From the NCBI RefSeq assembly GCF_034140825.1, contig NC_089046.1, positions 820,001 through 884,000 of the forward strand: DNA of 64,000 nt. The letters are read 5' to 3'. Positions within the stretch are counted from its first letter, which is position 1. The number at the start of each line of letters is the position of its first letter. A model generated the notes under the pieces. It did no database searches. It had not been told where the DNA came from and saw nothing but the letters and a program-made list of their open reading frames with translations. The position numbers and the translations under genes are program-made. Positions 22,364 to 35,900 of this stretch are shown here, one piece after another. This DNA comes from Oryza sativa Japonica Group. Taxonomy: Eukaryota; Streptophyta; Magnoliopsida; Poales; Poaceae.

Positions 22364-25300
22364 CTTATGAGTTTGTCTATTATGGAGATGTGGCTATGAT
22401 AGTCAGGGCAGAAGGTGTTAGCTAACTGCAGCTTTAGGCATATATTTATACCGGTAGCAAGCAGCAGCACCATGATGGGAGGAATTGAGATTGTTCAAAT
22501 GTTCTCACAACAAAAGTCTAGCGAAGTGAGGTCATTATCAAATACCAGTACAATTTTATGACTGAGAGACAGATGTAACTCTAAAAAATTGCAAAAATGG
22601 GTTCTATTCTAGGATGTCTCTCCTGAGTTACATATATCTTACGTCAGAGCCTGCATCAGTGTTTTCTTTTATTAGTGAAAGTACCTAAAAGGTTAAGTTT
22701 TTGCTCAGAACTTCATCCTAAAAGAAGTTTGGAGAAAATTACTCCAGGAACATCGTAATCGAGTAGAGGAACAAACAAATTTCCCTTTTCTGGAACAAAG
22801 AAAATTTGTATTGTATATTAGGTGACTATAATCCCATTGAGATTGCATGTCTATTATATTTTATTCTATGGAGTATTTAGCATATTATCACTGTGAAGAG
22901 GTGTATAAACAATTGTAAACATAAATCCCAGCGGACCCAGCCCAAGAAAAAAAGCGATTTATCAAGAACTTGAGCATATCATTAAAAAAAATATCTGTGT
23001 ATGAAATTACAACATCCAACCATAACTGATAGGTGAAAAACGTTTCTGTTTGTACTTGATGATCAGGAGGATATGGATGGGGTGACTTGTGGCTAGCAAT
23101 GATTCCTGTGATTGTTGGCTGACAGACCTAGTTACCATAATATAAATGTGCGAGCAGCTGCTTCATTCCACATCATATGTGGATGCAAAAAATTGCTCTG
23201 GTTTTCTGGTGGTTGTAGAGAGAAGATATATGGGGACCACAAATTGTCCCTCGTTACTGGTCCCTGAATAGGGACATGCTTGCTTTGACTCCAATGGAAC
23301 GCAATCAATTGTTCCAACCGGCTGGCCAGCAGGTTCAATTTTAGTTTAACTCAAGCATGTTTGTTCTTTCCAATTAAAACACCTATCTGGTAATCTGGAT
23401 CGAGTGGATTATTACTAGCTTGGTGAATCTGTTGGAATAATCTTGTGGAGCAAAGTAACGTGTATCTTAGCCTTGATTAATTGTGCCAATATTAACTTTA
23501 ATCAAGCTATAGAGCAATGGCAGATCTTCTCGTAATATCTGTCCAAGCCAACCATCTAAGAAGGGGAAAAAATATAAAAGGGGAAATTCAATCCAGCTAT
23601 GGCTTTATCTTTTGCTATTCTGCTTGTATGGAGAACTTGTAATAAATTATAGTAACAATATCTTTTCCTTATTTGAATTTAGTGACCGGGATGTTTTACT
23701 CCATCAAAAACATGGCGTGACCGTGCGAGTCAAGAAGGAACACGCCAATACCTTATGTTCAGTTTGACAGCACGCCCGGATGGATGTACTCCAGTACCGT
23801 GCCATTTTTTGTTTCCTGTTGTGTTCTGAGCAGCCGGTCGGCGACAAACATACACAGTCAAGGTGTTCTGCCGCTTCGTTCTGTCCGCCTAAGGTTCGGC
23901 ATGTTCTGTTTCCTCTTTGGCTTCTGAAATTCTGAATTCTAGCTTGATAATTCAACTGAAAAGTCGATATCGATGTTACAGTCTTGGTGTTTATAGAAGA
24001 AAATTGCTCACCATGTTGTAGTTGTGAAATATGTGTGAAATCGATCTCCTATCATCAATGATAGAATCAAATTTTCTCAAAGAGTTATAAACATTATGTA
24101 GTTATGTTCAGGGGTTCAGAGCGGCAGAGGATCTGTCAACAAAATTGAACAAGGTTAAGGTTAAGGTTAAGGTTGCAACTAAACCAGTCCAAGGGGCATA
24201 TCTATAGTTTCGGGCTAGATGTTTCCTGCGTAGCCCAGATTGAGAAGAGCCCCTATCTCTCAAAAAAAAGGTGGCCCAAGGAATCCAGACACTAATACAG
24301 TACTATCACAAAGACATGGTGACGCTGCCTTGCATAAGCCACATGCCCAAAATCCTCAATCCAATTTGACAGTTTTATAAATTTCTTTCCATATATGATG
24401 GTATGATCGATGTCCAGCCGGGTCCATTGAATCACTATCAGAACCTGAATATTACCTATATATTAATTGTTAGGTTTAGTTGATGGGATCGATTATTTCT
24501 TCATTCTTGAATTGAATGGTCCAGTGGATGACCCATATACTGAGCTAGGTACAAATCATTGCGGTATTGATGATCTCACTATGTTTTACATATAATGTTT
24601 TGCATATAATAATGCCCATCAAATTGACAGGTAAAAACAAAATGGAGCTGATTTTGAAAAGAGAACTACTGCCGGGCGAGGATGGTCTGGATGGATGGAT
24701 CAACTTTGAAAAGAAATAAGATGTATGTTAAACATCTCATTCTTTTGCTGATGCGCTGAAACGAGGTAAAGCTTGGATGCTCTTTTGTTAATTTCTTATA
24801 ACTTTAGGAGAGGAGATATTTTCAAGACTCAAGAGCACCTGTAACTATGAAGATGCTTTAATTTTAGGTAGAAAAAACATCGACTTCTATCTTATGAATT
24901 CTGCTTGGGGTATATTTTATGCACTGAACAAAGAAAAAGTTTATTTTTACCGTGAACTTCAAAAACTGTACAAGTAATGCCTTAAAACCCTTTTCCATGA
25001 TTGTTTCAACTGGCATAGAGATGGTTTTCACTGATATTTCTAGCAGGTCCCACATAGATAATTTCCATCTCCCTCCTAGCTAGTGGCTTAACTGGTATCT
25101 AGTCTCATAAGCATGTGCAGTAGTACACTTACAATGTGCTTAGTGAAGCTTCTCTTTGTGAGTCGGGTAATTTTACCATCCTTGATAAGGTACCAGGAGG
25201 TACCATATTTTCTAGTATAAAATTTGGTACCTCCAGGTACCAAAAGTTTTAGTGTAAAATTTAGACACCTCCATGTATTTTTCTTCAAGGACAATGCAAT

Positions 25301-28300
25301 TTCTCTTGTGAGTCAGTGTGACTTCTTGAAAAACTGATTCAACAAAGAGTGCTAAGGTACAAATCCGTGATCGTCACAAAATTCATACTGAAGCTAGATG
25401 GTCTAGCAATGTTTTTTTTTTTGAGATATAGTCTAGCAATGTTGATATGATATTCATATGGCTCGATCAAATTAAAAAACTGAACGAATATTATAAATGA
25501 TAGACTACAACACGCTCAACCTTCAGCAGCAGAATAATGGAGGCATATATCGTCATCAGTACATATATTCATTAATACGAGAACCCATTCTTCCTGTCGA
25601 CACATCATTCACACTTCTACACACACACAAAATATCATTGAAACTCATTGCTCTTATAGCTCAATTCTATGCTTGATCAAGTAGTCTAAGACATTTTACT
25701 GGCACTTGGAAAAATAAGGATAGGTGTAAATATTACTTACCGATGGTCAGTACAGATAATTTATTTCTCCCTCCTCCGCTGCGTACCCAAGCATAAGGCC
25801 CCACCACTGATGTCGATGATTTAATTACAACGCTGCAGCCGTGCAGTGCCTGCTGATGCAAAATAAAATAGGATCAGAATGAAGCATCCTAATATGGGCC
25901 AATGTTGGCCAAAACTACATCTTGTGTGAGTTAACCTTTTTTGTTTAAACAGTTCCCTAAATCAACATGTGCTACTGAACTTTCTACTGTTGCAGGCGCA
26001 GGGAAAAATAATTTCAGTCGAGATGTCTTCAGTAACAGCGATATAAATAACTTCTAGAAAAAAAATTAAATAATAGGAATCAGGAAGGCTATACCAACTA
26101 AAGCTGGTACCCGAATAATTATCCTTTTTAATAGTAGTGCACACAATTTAGCAAGATAGAAGTGTATACATTATTGCAGCCCTTATGTAAACTGCTGAAA
26201 TCCTTTCCATGAGCAAATATTTTTCTAATTCAGTCATAAATGAAGATAGTAATCCACTCTCCATGAATAGATTATTAGTGTAATTAAGCATTGGTGACTT
26301 GAGCTGTACAGTATATGCATCTGAGACAGATTGCTCCTAGGACCATTCCTGTAAATTAATACTAACTATAATCGATTTACATGAGTCTCTAATTTGTCTG
26401 GTCCCTCTGAAGCTAAAGCTGGGATTTTTCTTTTGGTGTATTTGTTTGTGATTCATGAAACATTTAGATACACTTCATCATCTGTTGTGCGATACCTTAG
26501 AGAATCATTTACTTTGAGTATAAGTAAACAGATCTACATTCTACAAAATATTTTTATTTGCTGATACTTGCAGTTCTACTCAGTTGTCCCAAACTTGATT
26601 TTCTCAATTGTAATTATAGCCAATCATGGAGCCTAAATTGATACGATTTTTGGGCTTATGAAATAAAGCCTAATAAAGATAATTAATATTGGAATTCATA
26701 AGGTGCATACGTATAATACAAATCAATATAGTAGTATTTGAAAGGCTAACATCCAATCAACAGTCAAGAAAGGAAGATAGAGAAGGAAACAGAGAATGAG
26801 GAATAGAGAAGAGAGTGACCTTGGTTGTTCTGCCCTGGATACCGATTTGGTGAATAGGTGTGGACGCAGCTCCTGCGGATACCCTCCTCCTCGCCATCGC
26901 TATTCATCTGTCATCCCTTTCCCCCCTTCTTCAGGGTAGCGGGAGATTAGAGGTGGATGTGATGCGCCGGTGCCGGTGGGGTATACGGCGGCGGCAGGGG
27001 TGGGATGGAGCCGCGGTGATGAGGGGATGAGTAACGCCGGCAATGGAGACGGAGAGGACTAGAGGGGGAGGTAGCGGCGGCTTGGGAGAAGAGGCGGCGC
27101 GCGGCGGCTGGGCCTCAGGAGCGGAGGCGGCGTGAAGACGAGAAGAGTCGCGTTCTTTCTTCTTCTTTTTTTTACCGCAGGGACGTGGAAGGACCTCGTT
27201 GTGAAAGAAATTTCTAGAAGGACTAAGAAGATATTTCGCCGATCTAGGATCTAACGGCCTGAAACTTTCTGAATAGGAATCGGACGGTCCATATTTTGTT
27301 GATGACGTGTCTCAATGTTGTTTTGAGAAACTTTAATAATTTCACTACTTTTGATTTCTGGGTGTCCAAATAATTAAAGGTATGTCGAATACTAGAAATA
27401 TATGGCCGAGATATATGTAATACGATATTCACTTTTGCTTACTGCCTACTCCATTATATTTGTTGGCTGAAGGGGCATATTCAACAATGCAAATGGATGT
27501 AATAAACGTGGATGTAATAAACGCAGTCATTGTCTCTCTTAGATCCTGTCAGGTGTTTGGTGAAATGGCAGGTGATTTAGTAAACTAATTGATCCATCCA
27601 TAGTAAGCACCTCGTAGGCTAATGAGATTCTGTTAACTATTTTAGCAGATGAAATTTCCCCATCACAAAATCCAATTTGCACACTTGAATAAATATAGGG
27701 CACCATGATTTATGTACAACGTAAGTAGATGTGGGTGTCATGTCCAGACACTGGCCAGGTAGCTAATATAATCTGTAGCTGCAACTTCAATTCTGCAAGT
27801 GCATATATTTATGTACAGAGTGCATGTTTAACTACAATACTAGTATATAAGCAGTGGATATAGATTCATGGTATTCAAGTGCATATGCGACAAACCTGTG
27901 GCGGCTGTGGGTCAGATCCCCTGCTTATTTAATCGCATATACGTCATTGTACAATAATTAATTAGTACATGGTGCTGATCAGCTAGCAGCAGCTAAAGCT
28001 GTTAACCACTGGTCGTTGTTGCTTGCTGTTAAGTGTGCACCTAATGCATGGTACTCTAATCATATGATTTCCCAAATAAGGTATTGTTGTAGCGTCCTAT
28101 AAACAGAGCACGATTAATTTATGCATGCCTGAAGAAGATAAGCAGTAGATCGATCTGGAGCAGGCAGCATCCGATGCACTGTGACTATTCCAAGAGATAA
28201 AGACACTTCAATTGAATTAAGCTGATATATATAGTTTTTTTTTAATCTAGATCTTTTATTTCGGTTGATTAATGCTGCTCTCTGAAGGAAAGCAAAGCTT

Positions 28301-28438
28301 ATTTGTGTTGTGTATCTACTAGTACGCTGATCAAACCGGCTACGAAGAAATAATTTTCAGTACTTGCAAAAGGGTATAGATAAATTTAACTCGTTTGTTG
28401 ACGTGTTACAGATAGATCAGTTTAATTACAAAACTTTT
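22364..28438. other. Long intergenic region
   Basis: About 6 kb with no supported gene. The first few hundred bases should contain the promoter of the preceding minus-strand WRKY. A GC-rich island at about 26820-27190 resembles the 5' leader of a minus-strand transcript: it contains an ATG followed by ARRRVSAGAA and a possible donor near 26820, but no further exon was found. Short open frames elsewhere (for example 23132-23338) are unrecognised. Nothing else stands out. Confidence 0.45.
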
Positions 28439-29677
28439 TCAAGCCCACAGAGCATTTGTATCCATTTCCCAGTTGATATCCAAATCTAAAGGTGCATATG
28501 CAGTCATGTCGAACAACAAGACATCAGTGGTCAGTTCATCAGCAGCTGGCAGCATGTCAAGAAGCTTATTGCAATCCTCAACGACGACTGATGATGAACA
28601 GGTGACGGAGATGTTGCTGCACTGGCTGCTGTCACCGGCGTGTGCCGCAGCCTGCAGCTCGCTGCTGCTGCTGCCCGGACTCTGGCAATGGCTGTCGGTG
28701 CTAATCTGTGATGCTTCGACGACGACATGATCATCAGCTGATGCCGCAGGGCCCTTGCAGCAGGTGTGCTGGCCGTAGTAGACCACCGTGTACATGACGG
28801 GATGATCGCCATTGTAGCTGTTGGCATGGTGCAGGTCTTCTCGCTGCTGCACCGTCTTTGTAGCCTTGCACTTCTCTTCCTGCCTGTAGGTGCATCTATA
28901 GTAGCTCCTGCTCAATTCAGATTGATGCAGATATATATATTAGTTGGTGTTTATACTGATTAGATCTTGATAACACGATTAATCAAGGGTGTAATTAATT
29001 GAATGAAACTATTAATTCATGAATGTCTGATTACATACCTTGGGTGTTTGGAGTTGTTGATGTGCTTCTGCCCGTATTTCCTCCATTGGTGGCCATCGTA
29101 GTGTGGCACTGGAGTTTCAAGCGACACCGAATCACCAAACCTCCTGTTGTTTGTAATTGATTGGAGATGATACAATCAGTAAAACCAAGAACAGAAATCG
29201 TTGATGAATTCAAATGTTTGTGAAACCAGAGGACTGAAAAACATGAGAAATGAAATTTATTTACAGAAGTAGATATAATTTGTACCTTCTCTTGTGTTGG
29301 CGAAGAGGCTTGGCGTTGTGATCCTCAGCTGCCTTGCTGCTGCTGTGATCATCATCATCAGAAGAAGAGGAAACAATCTTCCTGACTCTCCTTTTGTCAT
29401 CAAGATGGCCATCATCATCATGCGGAGAATCAGAAGAGAGCTGAAGCTGTAGCTCAGAGATGGCTTTCCTGGAGCAGTCGAGGATGCCCTCCAACATCTG
29501 AGCGGCGAGGTCGCCTCGCTCGTCGGAGTGAAGCGCCGGCAACACGATGGCCCGGAGCTGCGTCACCAGAGACTGCCCCCTGGCTATCTCCCTCAACGCC
29601 GCCCGGTGGTCGCAGCAAACAGAAGAAGGATGCCATTGATCAGCAACTAGTGGCCTCTTGTTGCTGCTGTTCTTCAT
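28439..29677 (-). CDS. Group III WRKY transcription factor
   Basis: Minus-strand exons 29677-29286, 29143-29039 and 28907-28439 give 321 residues in one frame. The N-terminal region (REIARGQSLVTQLRAIV, then ILDCSRKAISELQ) is the helical leucine-rich segment typical of group III, followed by a serine- and aspartate-rich stretch and a basic RQHKRRR segment at the exon junction. The domain reads YDGHQWRKYGQKHI, then YYRCTYRQEEKC and YYGQHTC. The loop between the second cysteine and the histidine is longer than usual (33 residues). The acidic, serine-rich C-terminus ends EMDTNALWA. It is expected to be a nuclear W-box-binding regulator, probably stress- or defence-responsive by family. The structure is compact (introns 142 and 131 bp) and appears intact. 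Confidence 0.92.
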
Positions 29678-30238
29678 CTCCTTGATTCCTAATTAAGATA
29701 TCAAGCTCTCTGATTAAGATAGCTGCTGTTCTTAATCGGTGCTAGCTAGATAGTTGTGGAAGAATTAATGGAAGCTGATTAAGGGAGATGATCACCTGGC
29801 TTTGTGGCAGTGTGGTTAATCAGGTTTGTCACAAGTGTGTACTTTAATGTGGCTATATATATACACAATTAAACGAGATATGCAGGATGATGGTGCGTGT
29901 ATGCAGTGCTGTTCAATATGGCCCTACAATTACCTCAGCTAAGACAACTTGTACCCTAATATAATCGGCTCAGGCAACTGCAGGGGAAGATCGATAGATC
30001 TCATGGATTGATATGATGCATGTAGCACATGCTTATTGGACTATCAGTAGAATAAGTTGGACTTAGACTAATTTGCAAGTTGCAACCACTAGCTCTCTCT
30101 CTCTCTCTCTAGCTAGATTAATTAATATACATATATAGGAGAAGAAGAACCTTCATGCATCTTGCAGTGTGACGCATAAAAACTAAATTAAACTCCTACC
30201 ACACGCATGCTGAATGGAGCTCATATATATGGACTCAG
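29678..30238. promoter_or_regulatory. Promoter region of the third WRKY gene with a CT microsatellite
   Basis: Upstream DNA of the gene starting at 29677. A candidate TATA element (TATATATATAGCC on the minus strand) lies near 29850-29870, and a CT repeat of about nine units lies at 30093-30110. Exact promoter limits cannot be read. Confidence 0.4.
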
Positions 30239-30571
30239 GTGGTGTTTAGATCCAGGGACTTAACTTTAGTCCCTGTCTTTAGACACTAATTTAGAGTATT
30301 AAATATAGACTACTTACAAAACTAATTACATAAATGAAAGCTAATTCACGAGACAAATTTTTTAAGCCTAATTAATCTATAATTAGAGAATGTTTACTGT
30401 AGCATCACATAGGCTAATCATGGATTAATTAGGCTCATTAGATTCGTCTCGTAAATTAGTCCAAGATTATGGATGGGTTTTATTAATAGTCTACGTTTAA
30501 TATTTATAATTAATTTTCAAACATCCGATGTGATAGGGACTTAAAAGTTTTAGTCCCATCTAAACAGGGCC
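30239..30571. mobile_element. Tourist-like MITE (GAGACGAAT family, copy 3)
   Basis: The ends GGTGTTTAGATCCAGGGACT and AGTCCCATCTAAACAGGGCC are inverted repeats. Inside are TTTAAGCCTAATTAATC, TGTTTACTGTAGCATCAC and the inverted GGCTCATTAGATTCGTCTC. Non-coding. Confidence 0.75.
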
Positions 30572-32964
30572 TCAGTTTCTTAGTGCTAGCTTGATAGATC
30601 ATCAGGTAGTACGTTCAACACCAAGTTCTAATTAATCACCTGAGCTTTTTACGCGGTTCAGTTTTAGACCACTAATTTGTCATGAATCACTACGCAGATT
30701 ATACTCCAACCGTGTGGTATATATATAGTTTGCACCTAAACTACGTACTACTACTAATTACTCAATTCTCTACTAGAACTATACTAGCTACTACTAGTTA
30801 CTAGAACTATACTAGCTACTAGTGAATTCTACAGTTGTATTCAACTCCACTCCACACATTGTACTACATAGTTGTCTATGTAGGATGGGAGTAAGTTTTC
30901 AGGATTAATTGGGCTGGTGGTAATTAAAATTTAAGACGAGTACACTGCACTTTTAAATGGTAAAACTTGCACAGTCTGCCCATCGATATGTTCATACTGT
31001 CATGCCCACTGAATCAAGTTGACGTCACCACAATCTCGTCACCTAGACATATGCTGGCATAGTGGTATGCATGGTAAATTAATTCACAGTCCCTAGGTAG
31101 CCCCCTAATTATTTATGGGCCAGTAGCATTTAATTGAGAAACAGTAATTAGGGCCTCAGAACATGTACATCACTTTTAGCGGCTCTATATTTGATCTCAC
31201 CACTATTTATTTTTCCGCTACCCAAATGTATTTCTTTTTCAGCTTCGGTTGAACAAAAACAGATACTAATAGGGGTTTTCCGACCTCCAAACATGCAAAC
31301 ACTCTCACAAGGACAAAAAGGCACATAAAAAAACACCTGCGACAGGAGGAGAACACAAGTTAGCATTCTCAAAGTCTGCTAATTAGACTTTTTTTTTTGC
31401 GTGAGCTAATTAAACTTTAATATTGAAAAATCAAAAAAATCTGGTACTTGATCGAAAGAAAAGGCATTTCTATACCCCTCTAAAAACCTATAGTGATGGT
31501 GATAGTAAATCCGTCACTCCATTATTGCTTTTGTAAATGTTACAAATTGTCCATTGATTTTTTAATATTATGAAATAGTCCAACATTTGATTCAAATAAG
31601 TGAATAACAGGTAATTAAATTAGCAAACAAGTCATACTACTATATTTGATAAACAAATATATTTTGTTGTGACATATTATGATATTTTATTCTTTTTGTT
31701 ACATCAAAGCATTGGCATTTGCTAGGTATGTTAAGAGAAGGAATTTGATGGTCAAATATATGCAAGTATGTTACTCTCTAATCAAACCCTAAACAAGGAA
31801 GACATTAATCTGACACAAATTAAACATGTACTAACAAGTACTCCCTCCGTTTCATATTATAAGTTGCTTTAATTTTTTTCTAAGCCAAACTCATGTAATT
31901 TTGACCCAAGTTTTTAGAGAAATGTAGTAACTCTTATATTATCAAATTAGCTTCATTAAAACTAAATGTAAATATATTTTAATAGTATATTTGTTTGATA
32001 TTATTTTTTATGTTTTTATATAATTTGGTTAATAATAAAAAAATCGACTAAGAAAAAATTTAAAACGACTTATAATATAAATAATGAATAAGAGAGAATA
32101 TGTTCTACGTGTACATTTGCTGGGTCAAAGAAGGAGAAGGTACGTGCTGTTCAAAAAAAAAAAAAAGTACATGCCAAAAGTTGATTCAACCAGAAGTCAA
32201 AGACAACGACAGGTGCAACAATCTTGAACACTTACATGCTCATACCAGTATGTTGGAACAAACAAAATAGGATGTATATATGTTTGTTCTAAATCAAACC
32301 AAATTTAAGAAGAATATTAATAACCTAGCTAGCAGTCTTATTTTTCCTGTCTTTGTCCTTTGGCAATGGCCGCCTAGCCGGTTGCGTCGTGTATTTCTAA
32401 TATATTGACGTATAATCCTTTTGTGTGTTTGCAAAAAAATTGTGACGTGAATATCTATATATTCTAGCTAGCCAGTAATAATTAATTTAGTGCTGGTTGA
32501 GGCAACGGTGATTCCTGTTGGGAGGCTAACAGGCTATTATACACATAGCTTAGCTTAGTTTTGTTTCTCACCTATCTCATAGGAGTTTTAGCCAGCTTTT
32601 TAGTGTCACGTTGTACCCTCCTACCCCCAGCCTTAACCGCCTAGCTCTAGCTTTGTTATCGATGTATGCTACTCTTTTTCTAATATATTGACATATAAAG
32701 CTTTTACGTGTTCATGAAAAATAAGTTCTAATTGATTTGAATTAGATATATATGATGTGAATGTTGTCGATGTTTGAAGAAAACCCATAGAGGCACAGAC
32801 GCAGTGAGTAGATAGATGATAGGAGTACAATATATGTGAGTTGTGCATGTACATGTGTAGATCGTGCAGTTCAATTGTTGGACCGCTCAGGGAGGGAACA
32901 TACGATTGAGAATCCGACGGGTCCACACACAAATTAATTGATCAGTGGGCCGGGGGCATACGAC
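30572..32964. other. Intergenic DNA with a Stowaway-like element
   Basis: No gene is supported. A Stowaway-like element starts CTCCCTCCGTTTCATATTAT at 31841 after a TA and fades out near 32097 with ACGACTTATAATATAA. The TTGACGTCA near 31018 contains both a W-box core and a bZIP-type site, but its distance from any gene makes a role uncertain. Confidence 0.45.
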
Positions 32965-35900
32965 TATACCTGGCCAAACGGGCGGCCCGGCCCAGCACGG
33001 CACGGGCACGCCGGCGGCACGGCCCGCTAGGGCACGGCCCGTTAGGCACGACTCCTGTAACAGGCCGTGCCGTGCCGGCCCACGTGCCTACTCCCCGGCC
33101 CAAGCACGGCCCGAGGGAACGTCGTGCCGTGCCATGCCGGCACGGGCACGTCAATGGCCCATGGGTCATGGTCGGCCCGTTGGCACGATCGACTGCAGGC
33201 AAGCTGGCAAGGCGACAATGCCGACAAGGCGCAGCGCGGATGAAAATTTAGATGCGGCACGCGGGAGCAAGCGGCCGGGGCCGCGGGACCGGCCGGCCGA
33301 AGGGCGACACGTGGCGCTGGACTTGCTGAATGCTGACTCAGTGACTTGCCTCTGTCCGTGTGTCTATCGCCTATCACTCTGTCAGTGGAACAATTCAAAT
33401 CAAAGAGAAAGGTCCGAAAGTTAACTAAGCTAAGAGAAAATTAATGGATAGTTGGAGAAAAATAGAAAAATAATTAGACTTAGAAAAATATTAGAAAAAT
33501 ATGGGGAAAAAAGAGTAATGACCTTTATTGATGTTTACATGATACATGCTGCCTCGTTAAAAACTTTGTCATGTAAAAACTCATATTTGAGAAAACCATG
33601 ACAAAGAAAAGAGTACAGCTAACAGGTCAATACTTAAAAAATATAAACTAGCTACCCTAATTGTTCATCATCTAAATAAAGGTTTTCGAACTGTGCGGCC
33701 AATTCTTGGTTGTCAGCAGTGTATTGGGCATGTTCTGCAGCAAGTTCCCAGTCTTTGACGCTTAATAGTATTTCCACATGATCGCTGCTCAGACTTGTTC
33801 TCCTATCCTCGATAATTCTTCCGCATAGACTGAAGGCTGATTCGGAGGATACCGAAGATACGGGCACCGTCAACACATCCCGTGCTAGTTTTGATAGCAC
33901 AGGATATGACATCTTATGATCATTCCACCACCCGAGTACGTTGAAGTCTGACGTTTCATGCCTGATGGCATCGCTATCCAAATAGTTGGACAACTCTTCG
34001 GCAGGACCATGCGATCTAGCGTCCCCACTTGCTGCTGATGAACTGGTACCACCACCATGGCTAGAAGATGAACCACCCCAAATTCTGCTCCACTGTAATT
34101 TTTTCTTACCTGCTGCAGGGACAGGTGGGGGTCTTTGCAAGCGATCTCCCTGAAACTTTAATTCATACTTTCGAAATACCTCATAGAATTTAGTTTTGAC
34201 ATCAGCATAATAGGTAGAATAATCAACATTAATAATATCTCCAATAAGTGAAAGAATATCGAGGAATCCCCGTAATTTTCCCCTAGGATCAAGAATAAAT
34301 GCAAAAGAATACAACATGGGGATGTCTTTCCAATATTTAAGATATTTTTGTTTCATATTAAAGACAACGGGCATTAAAAGGTCATCATTTTCATACTCTT
34401 TCAACAAAGTGGCAATTTCAAGAATATTATGCAAAATTAAATTAGCTGTTGGATAATATACTTGAGATAACAGAAGAGTACAGTCATGAAACGTTTCAAG
34501 AAATTGATTGAACCTTTCAACAATGTGCCAGGTATGATCAGTCAGTATTGGCTGGCCATCACTGTTTTTTGGGCCATTACTTGTTTGAAGGAAAACAGTA
34601 AGTAAATCCTTGTAAGGTAATACAAACTTTAACATAAAATAAGTGGCATTCCACCCATGGTCTGCATCAGTTAAAAACTTACGTGGGGGCTCACCCGATG
34701 CACAACAATACCTTTTCCACTGTGCAATCCGTGGGTTTGAAGCAGTTAACCACGTGATTGCTTGACGAACAGCGTCGATGTGTACATTAACTCTCTTAAA
34801 CCCACATTTAACAATTAGATTAATGATATGGCATGCACAACGCTAATGCAGAAGAAATGATTGAGCATAAATACAAAATAATGGTTGTAGAATTTCCATG
34901 GCCCTAGAATTTGCAGATGCATTATCCATTGTTACAGCAAAAATTTTATCTGCAAGGTTAAACTCATCAATAACCTCTCGAATTCTCTCTGCTATATTTT
35001 CACCAGTATGTGAAACATCAATTAACCTTAAGCCAAGAACTCTTTTTTGCATTTGCCAATCATCATCAATGAAATGTACAACTACACTAAGGTAATCCTC
35101 TTTAGCCCTACTACTCCATATGTCTGAGGTGACACTGACAGAAAAGGTGCATGTACTAAATAATTCCTTCAGTGATTCATAACCTTTGTCATAGACATTT
35201 TTCAAATCACGGGTTGTGGTTTGTCTACTAACAGCTTGAAACCTAGGATTATGAGAATTTTTTATGTAATTTTCAAATGCAGGACTCTCACCAAAGTTCA
35301 AGGGTAAATCTTGTCTAGCAATTAAACGGGCAAGATTTTCTCGAGCTACCATAGGATCATACTCCCACGTACGTACCGTACCATCAGGATTTAGTAGTAG
35401 TTGTTGCTGTCGTAGTTGGATTCCTTGCTTCTTTGCACAAGCCTCGGCATGCCGCTTCAAATGTCCTGTTCCACCAGATGATTTTGCAGATAACTTATTT
35501 TTGCATATTCTACATCTCGCGAATGTTACCTGCCTTCCATCAGGGCCTGTCATGGCCACCTCATCGAAATGTTGCCAAACACCGGAAGTTCTTGATCTCT
35601 TTGAGCCGGTGTTCGTCGATGCACTCCCACTCATAGTGCCGGATGCTTCTGAACCCGCCGGTGGCTCCATAACTGGTGGTGTTGGAGCCGATCCGGTGGC
35701 ATCATACTCACCAGTTGGGAATGACCTCGACACGTAGTTAGGGTCGAAATCACCTAACGTGAACGATGGAATGTTCGATTCGTCCATTCTGAAAATTTAA
35801 AACAACATAAACAAATTTCAGAATATTTATTCGCATAACATAAAATAAAATAATACATAAAACTGAATATATGACGTACTTCTTTCTTACCACCTTTGCT

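Noticed and set aside
23132-23338. 68-codon minus-strand frame
   Set aside because: No recognisable motif, no splice context and no neighbouring exon; judged chance.
24151-24174. Four tandem GGTTAA-like units resembling telomere repeats
   Set aside because: Plant telomeres use TTTAGGG; this is a short simple repeat with a different unit.
26820-27190. First exon of a minus-strand gene
   Set aside because: Leader-like composition and an ATG are present, but no further coding exon was found down to 25 kb, so it is mentioned only as a GC-rich island.
33652-35787. Two separate host genes (a BED-finger protein and a dimerisation-domain protein)
   Set aside because: Both pieces are in one frame, separated by a single stop, and lie inside hAT termini with a target duplication, so they are one transposase.
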